A stretch of DNA of 64,000 nt. Origin: Streptomyces sp. NBC_01216. Its GTDB lineage: Bacteria; Actinomycetota; Actinomycetes; Streptomycetales; Streptomycetaceae. The position numbers and the translations under genes are program-made. The notes beneath the pieces were generated by a model. That model was not told the origin of the DNA and did no database searches. It saw only the letters and a list, made by a program, of their open reading frames with translations. The stretch covers positions 1,116,001 through 1,180,000 of the forward strand of contig NZ_CP108677.1 in NCBI RefSeq assembly GCF_035994945.1, read 5' to 3'. Below, piece after piece: positions 61,767 to 64,000 of the stretch (positions are counted from its first letter, which is position 1; every line of letters begins with the position of its first letter).

Positions 61767-62783
61767 TCAGGAACCGACGGCGGGGATGATGTCGGTGCCG
61801 TAGGCGTCGATCGTGCCCTCGCGGTCGTCGTGCATGTCGTAGACGGCGAACTGGTCGACGCCCAGGTCCTCGAGGTGGCGCAGCTTGTCGATGTGGGCCT
61901 GGGCGGGTCCGAGGAGGCAGAAGCGGTCGACGATCTCGTCGGGGACGAACGCGGTGTCGGGGTTTCCGGCGCGGCCGTGGTGGCTGTAGTCGTAGCCGTG
62001 CCGGTCCTTGATGTACGCGGTCAGGGCGTCGGGCACCATGCCGGAGTGCTCGCCGTAGCGGGCGACCAGGTCGGCGACGTGGTTGCCGACCATGCCGCCG
62101 AACCACCGGCACTGGTCGCGGGCGTGGGCGAGGGCCTCCGGCGAGTCGTCGACGGTGACATAGGCGGGGGCGGCGACGCAGATGGTGAGCGCGTCGGGGT
62201 CGCGGCCGGCGTCGGTGGCGGCCTGGCGGACGGCCTTGACCATCCATTCGGTGAGGAAGGGGTCGGCGAGCTGGAGGATGAAGCCGTCGGCCTTCTGTCC
62301 GGCGAGGGCGAGGGCCTTCGGCCCGTAGGCGGCCATCCAGACGGGGAGTCTCCCGTCGCGGACCCATGGCAGACGGATCGGGTTGCCGTCCACGACGGCT
62401 TCCCGTCCTTCCGCGAGGTCGCGGATGACCTCGATGGCCTCCCCCAGCCGGGCCAGGGTGTTCGGTTTGCGGCCGGCGACCCGCATGGCGGAGTCGCCGC
62501 GGCCGATGCCGCACACGGTCCGGTTGCCGTACATCTCGTTGAGGGTGGCGAAGGTGGAGGCCGTCACCTCCCAGGTGCGGGTTCCCGGGTTGGTGACCAT
62601 CGGGCCCACGTGCAGCCTGGTGGTGTGTTCCAGGATCCTGCTGTAGATGACGAAGGGCTCCTGCCACAGCACGGCGGAGTCGAAGGTCCAGCCGTAGCGG
62701 AAGCCGTTGCGCTCCGCCCGGCGCATCAGGCCGACGACCTGCGAGGCGGGCGGGTCGGTCTGCAGGACGAGTCCGAAGTCCAC
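61767..62783 (-). CDS. TIGR03842-type LLM-class F420-dependent oxidoreductase
   Basis: A 338-residue (alpha/beta)8 enzyme of the luciferase-like monooxygenase class. MDFGLVLQTDPPASQVVGLM and GYGWTFDSAV-like TFDSAVLWQEPFVIY begin it; GIGRGDSAMRVAGRKPNTLA and PVWMAAYGPKALALAGQKAD are typical F420-binding family blocks. This subfamily is found beside hydantoin/pyrimidine catabolic genes. The reaction is not established; reduction or oxidation of the ring is likely. It lies 45 bp after the hydantoinase. Confidence 0.82.
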   Translation of the reverse strand: MDFGLVLQTDPPASQVVGLMRRAERNGFRYGWTFDSAVLWQEPFVIYSRILEHTTRLHVGPMVTNPGTRTWEVTASTFATLNEMYGNRTVCGIGRGDSAMRVAGRKPNTLARLGEAIEVIRDLAEGREAVVDGNPIRLPWVRDGRLPVWMAAYGPKALALAGQKADGFILQLADPFLTEWMVKAVRQAATDAGRDPDALTICVAAPAYVTVDDSPEALAHARDQCRWFGGMVGNHVADLVARYGEHSGMVPDALTAYIKDRHGYDYSHHGRAGNPDTAFVPDEIVDRFCLLGPAQAHIDKLRHLEDLGVDQFAVYDMHDDREGTIDAYGTDIIPAVGS

Positions 62784-62828
62784 GCGGGACCTCCAAGTTC
62801 GAGTCGGTGCGATGAGGCCCTGGGTGCT

Positions 62829-64000
62829 TCAGCCCAGGTACTGGCAGGTGGAACGCGGTACGAACGTGCCGTGGCCGGCGTGGCCGGCGTACGTGCGCCG
62901 GTCGATGACGACCTCGCCGCGGGAGAGGACGGTCTCGACCTGCCCGGTGACCGTCTTTCCCTCGTACGCCGAGTAGTCGACGTTCATGTGGTGGGTGGTG
63001 GCCGAGAGGGTCTGGGTGGCGTGCGGGTCGTAGATCACGACGTCGGCGTCGGCACCGGGGACGATGGTGCCCTTCTGCGGATACAGGCCGAACATCCGTG
63101 CCGGGGAGGCGCAGGCGATCTCGATCCAGCGGCGCCGGGAGATGTGACCGTCCACGACCGCCTGGTGGAGCAGGTCCATGCGGTTCTCGACGCCGGGCAG
63201 CCCGTTCGGGATCTTGGAGAAGTCGCCGCGGCCCAGTTCCTTCTGCCCCTTGAAGCAGAAGGGGCAGTGGTCGGTGGAGACGACCTGGAGGTCGTTCGTG
63301 CGCAGCCCGCGCCAGAGGGCGGCCTGGTGCTCCTCGGGGCGCAGTGGTGTGGAGCAGACGTACTTGGCGCCCTCGAAGTCCGGCTCGGCCAGGTTGTCGG
63401 TGGAGAGGAAGAGGTACTGGGGGCAGGTCTCCCCGAACACGGGAAGCCCCTTGTCCCGGGCCGCCGCCAGCTCCGCGACGGCCTCCTCGGCCGACACGTG
63501 GACGACGTAGAGCGGCGCTCCGGCTACCCGTGAGAGCTGGATCGCGCGGTGGGTGGCCTCGGCTTCCAGGACGGCCTTGCGGACCTCCCCGTGGTAGCGG
63601 GGGTCGGTCTCTCCCCGGGCCAGAGCCTGCTCCACCAGGACGTCGATCGCGATGCCGTTCTCCGCGTGCATCATGATCAGACCGCCGGTGTCGCCGGCCT
63701 TCTGCATCGCCCGCAGGATCTGGCCGTCGTCCGAGTAGAAGACCCCCGGATACGCCATGAACAGTTTGAAGGAGGTCACGCCGTGCTCGATGAGCTTCGG
63801 CATCTCCTTGAGCGTCGACTCGTTCACGTCCGACATGATCATGTGGAACGCGTAGTCGATCGCGCATTTCCCGTCGGCCTTCTGGTGCCAGGCGTCAAGG
63901 CCGGCCTGGAGCGCCTGGCCTTTCGACTGCACCGCGAAGTCGACGATCGTGGTCGTCCCGCCCCATGCCGCCGCCCGTGTGCCCGTCTCGAAGGTGTCCG
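62829..64000 (-). CDS. hydA: Dihydropyrimidinase / D-hydantoinase, N-terminus off the right edge
   Basis: 390 residues of a cyclic amidohydrolase, open to the window edge (the frame continues beyond the ATG-like codon at 63932 as TFETGTRAAAWGGTTTIVDF). The carbamylated metal-bridging Lys is in GVTSFKLFMAYPG, His ligands in MMHAENG and LYVVHVSAEEA, and the Asp in VVSTDHCPFCFKGQKE. It opens six-membered dihydropyrimidines or five-membered hydantoins to N-carbamoyl amino acids. It is the first visible gene of an operon with the LLM oxidoreductase and NCS1 permease. Confidence 0.88.
   Translation of the reverse strand, partial: DTFETGTRAAAWGGTTTIVDFAVQSKGQALQAGLDAWHQKADGKCAIDYAFHMIMSDVNESTLKEMPKLIEHGVTSFKLFMAYPGVFYSDDGQILRAMQKAGDTGGLIMMHAENGIAIDVLVEQALARGETDPRYHGEVRKAVLEAEATHRAIQLSRVAGAPLYVVHVSAEEAVAELAAARDKGLPVFGETCPQYLFLSTDNLAEPDFEGAKYVCSTPLRPEEHQAALWRGLRTNDLQVVSTDHCPFCFKGQKELGRGDFSKIPNGLPGVENRMDLLHQAVVDGHISRRRWIEIACASPARMFGLYPQKGTIVPGADADVVIYDPHATQTLSATTHHMNVDYSAYEGKTVTGQVETVLSRGEVVIDRRTYAGHAGHGTFVPRSTCQYLG

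Noticed and set aside
61690..63867. Minus-strand frame continuing upstream of the NCS1 permease through the LLM and hydantoinase genes
   Set aside because: It is the out-of-frame reading of those genes, rich in Arg/Pro/His, with no motif. The permease start at 61689 matches the family.

Overview
The window is high-GC actinobacterial DNA, most likely from Streptomyces or a close relative. Supporting signs are the very high third-position GC, GTG/TTG starts, 4-bp start/stop overlaps inside operons, an ectABCD-ehuBCDA locus, SpoIIE/RsbW-type phosphatases, F420/LLM enzymes and a pSAM2-like integrative element. All names come from reading protein motifs and gene context; no database search or alignment program was run.

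Layout. 1-10.6 kb is core-type genome: a partial GNAT gene, a branched-chain amino acid/amide ABC operon (livFGHMK, minus strand) divergent from a PucR-type regulator, glycerate kinase, a BCCT osmolyte transporter and a NUDIX hydrolase. 10.6-37.8 kb is an accessory island bounded by insertion-sequence wreckage. Its left edge carries two broken IS3-type elements, an ISAs1-type transposase and the 3' two-thirds of an integrase gene. A displaced Rhs toxin tip (GIY-YIG type) with a DUF4259-type immunity gene follows. Next comes a compact ~7.6-kb AICE (integrative conjugative element) with GntR regulators, an FtsK/Tra translocase, a RepSA-type initiator, Xis and Int. A 2304-residue Rhs polymorphic toxin with a HINT domain, an RNase A-like tip and an immunity gene follows, then a 1442-residue secreted LamG/VCBS-type partner. 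The right edge is a pile of IS3, IS30, IS701 and IS1380 fragments. 37.8-64 kb is core-type again: SIR2 deacetylase, alkylation repair (Ogt and an Ada-AlkA fusion), two convergent SpoIIE phosphatases, a macro-domain protein, an FAD oxidoreductase, an inositol-phosphatase homologue, an amidase, a methyltransferase, the ectoine/hydroxyectoine synthesis and uptake operon, a molybdopterin oxidoreductase and the start of a hydantoin/pyrimidine catabolic operon.

How the parts fit. The island is the interesting part. The AICE lies between an intact Rhs/immunity locus and a spare toxin tip. The tip still carries the end of the HINT domain, and 53 of 56 bases match the live gene, which is the homology needed for tip exchange. 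Two identical 22-bp repeats delimit the AICE and a third, slightly diverged copy lies beyond the spare tip. The AICE integrase lacks an in-frame 27-residue segment that holds the catalytic tyrosine; the sister integrase remnant at 13.4-14.3 kb keeps that segment but has lost its N-terminus. The element therefore looks locked in place unless an integrase is supplied in trans. The core segments contribute osmoprotection (BCCT, ectoine synthesis and uptake), stress signalling and DNA alkylation repair.
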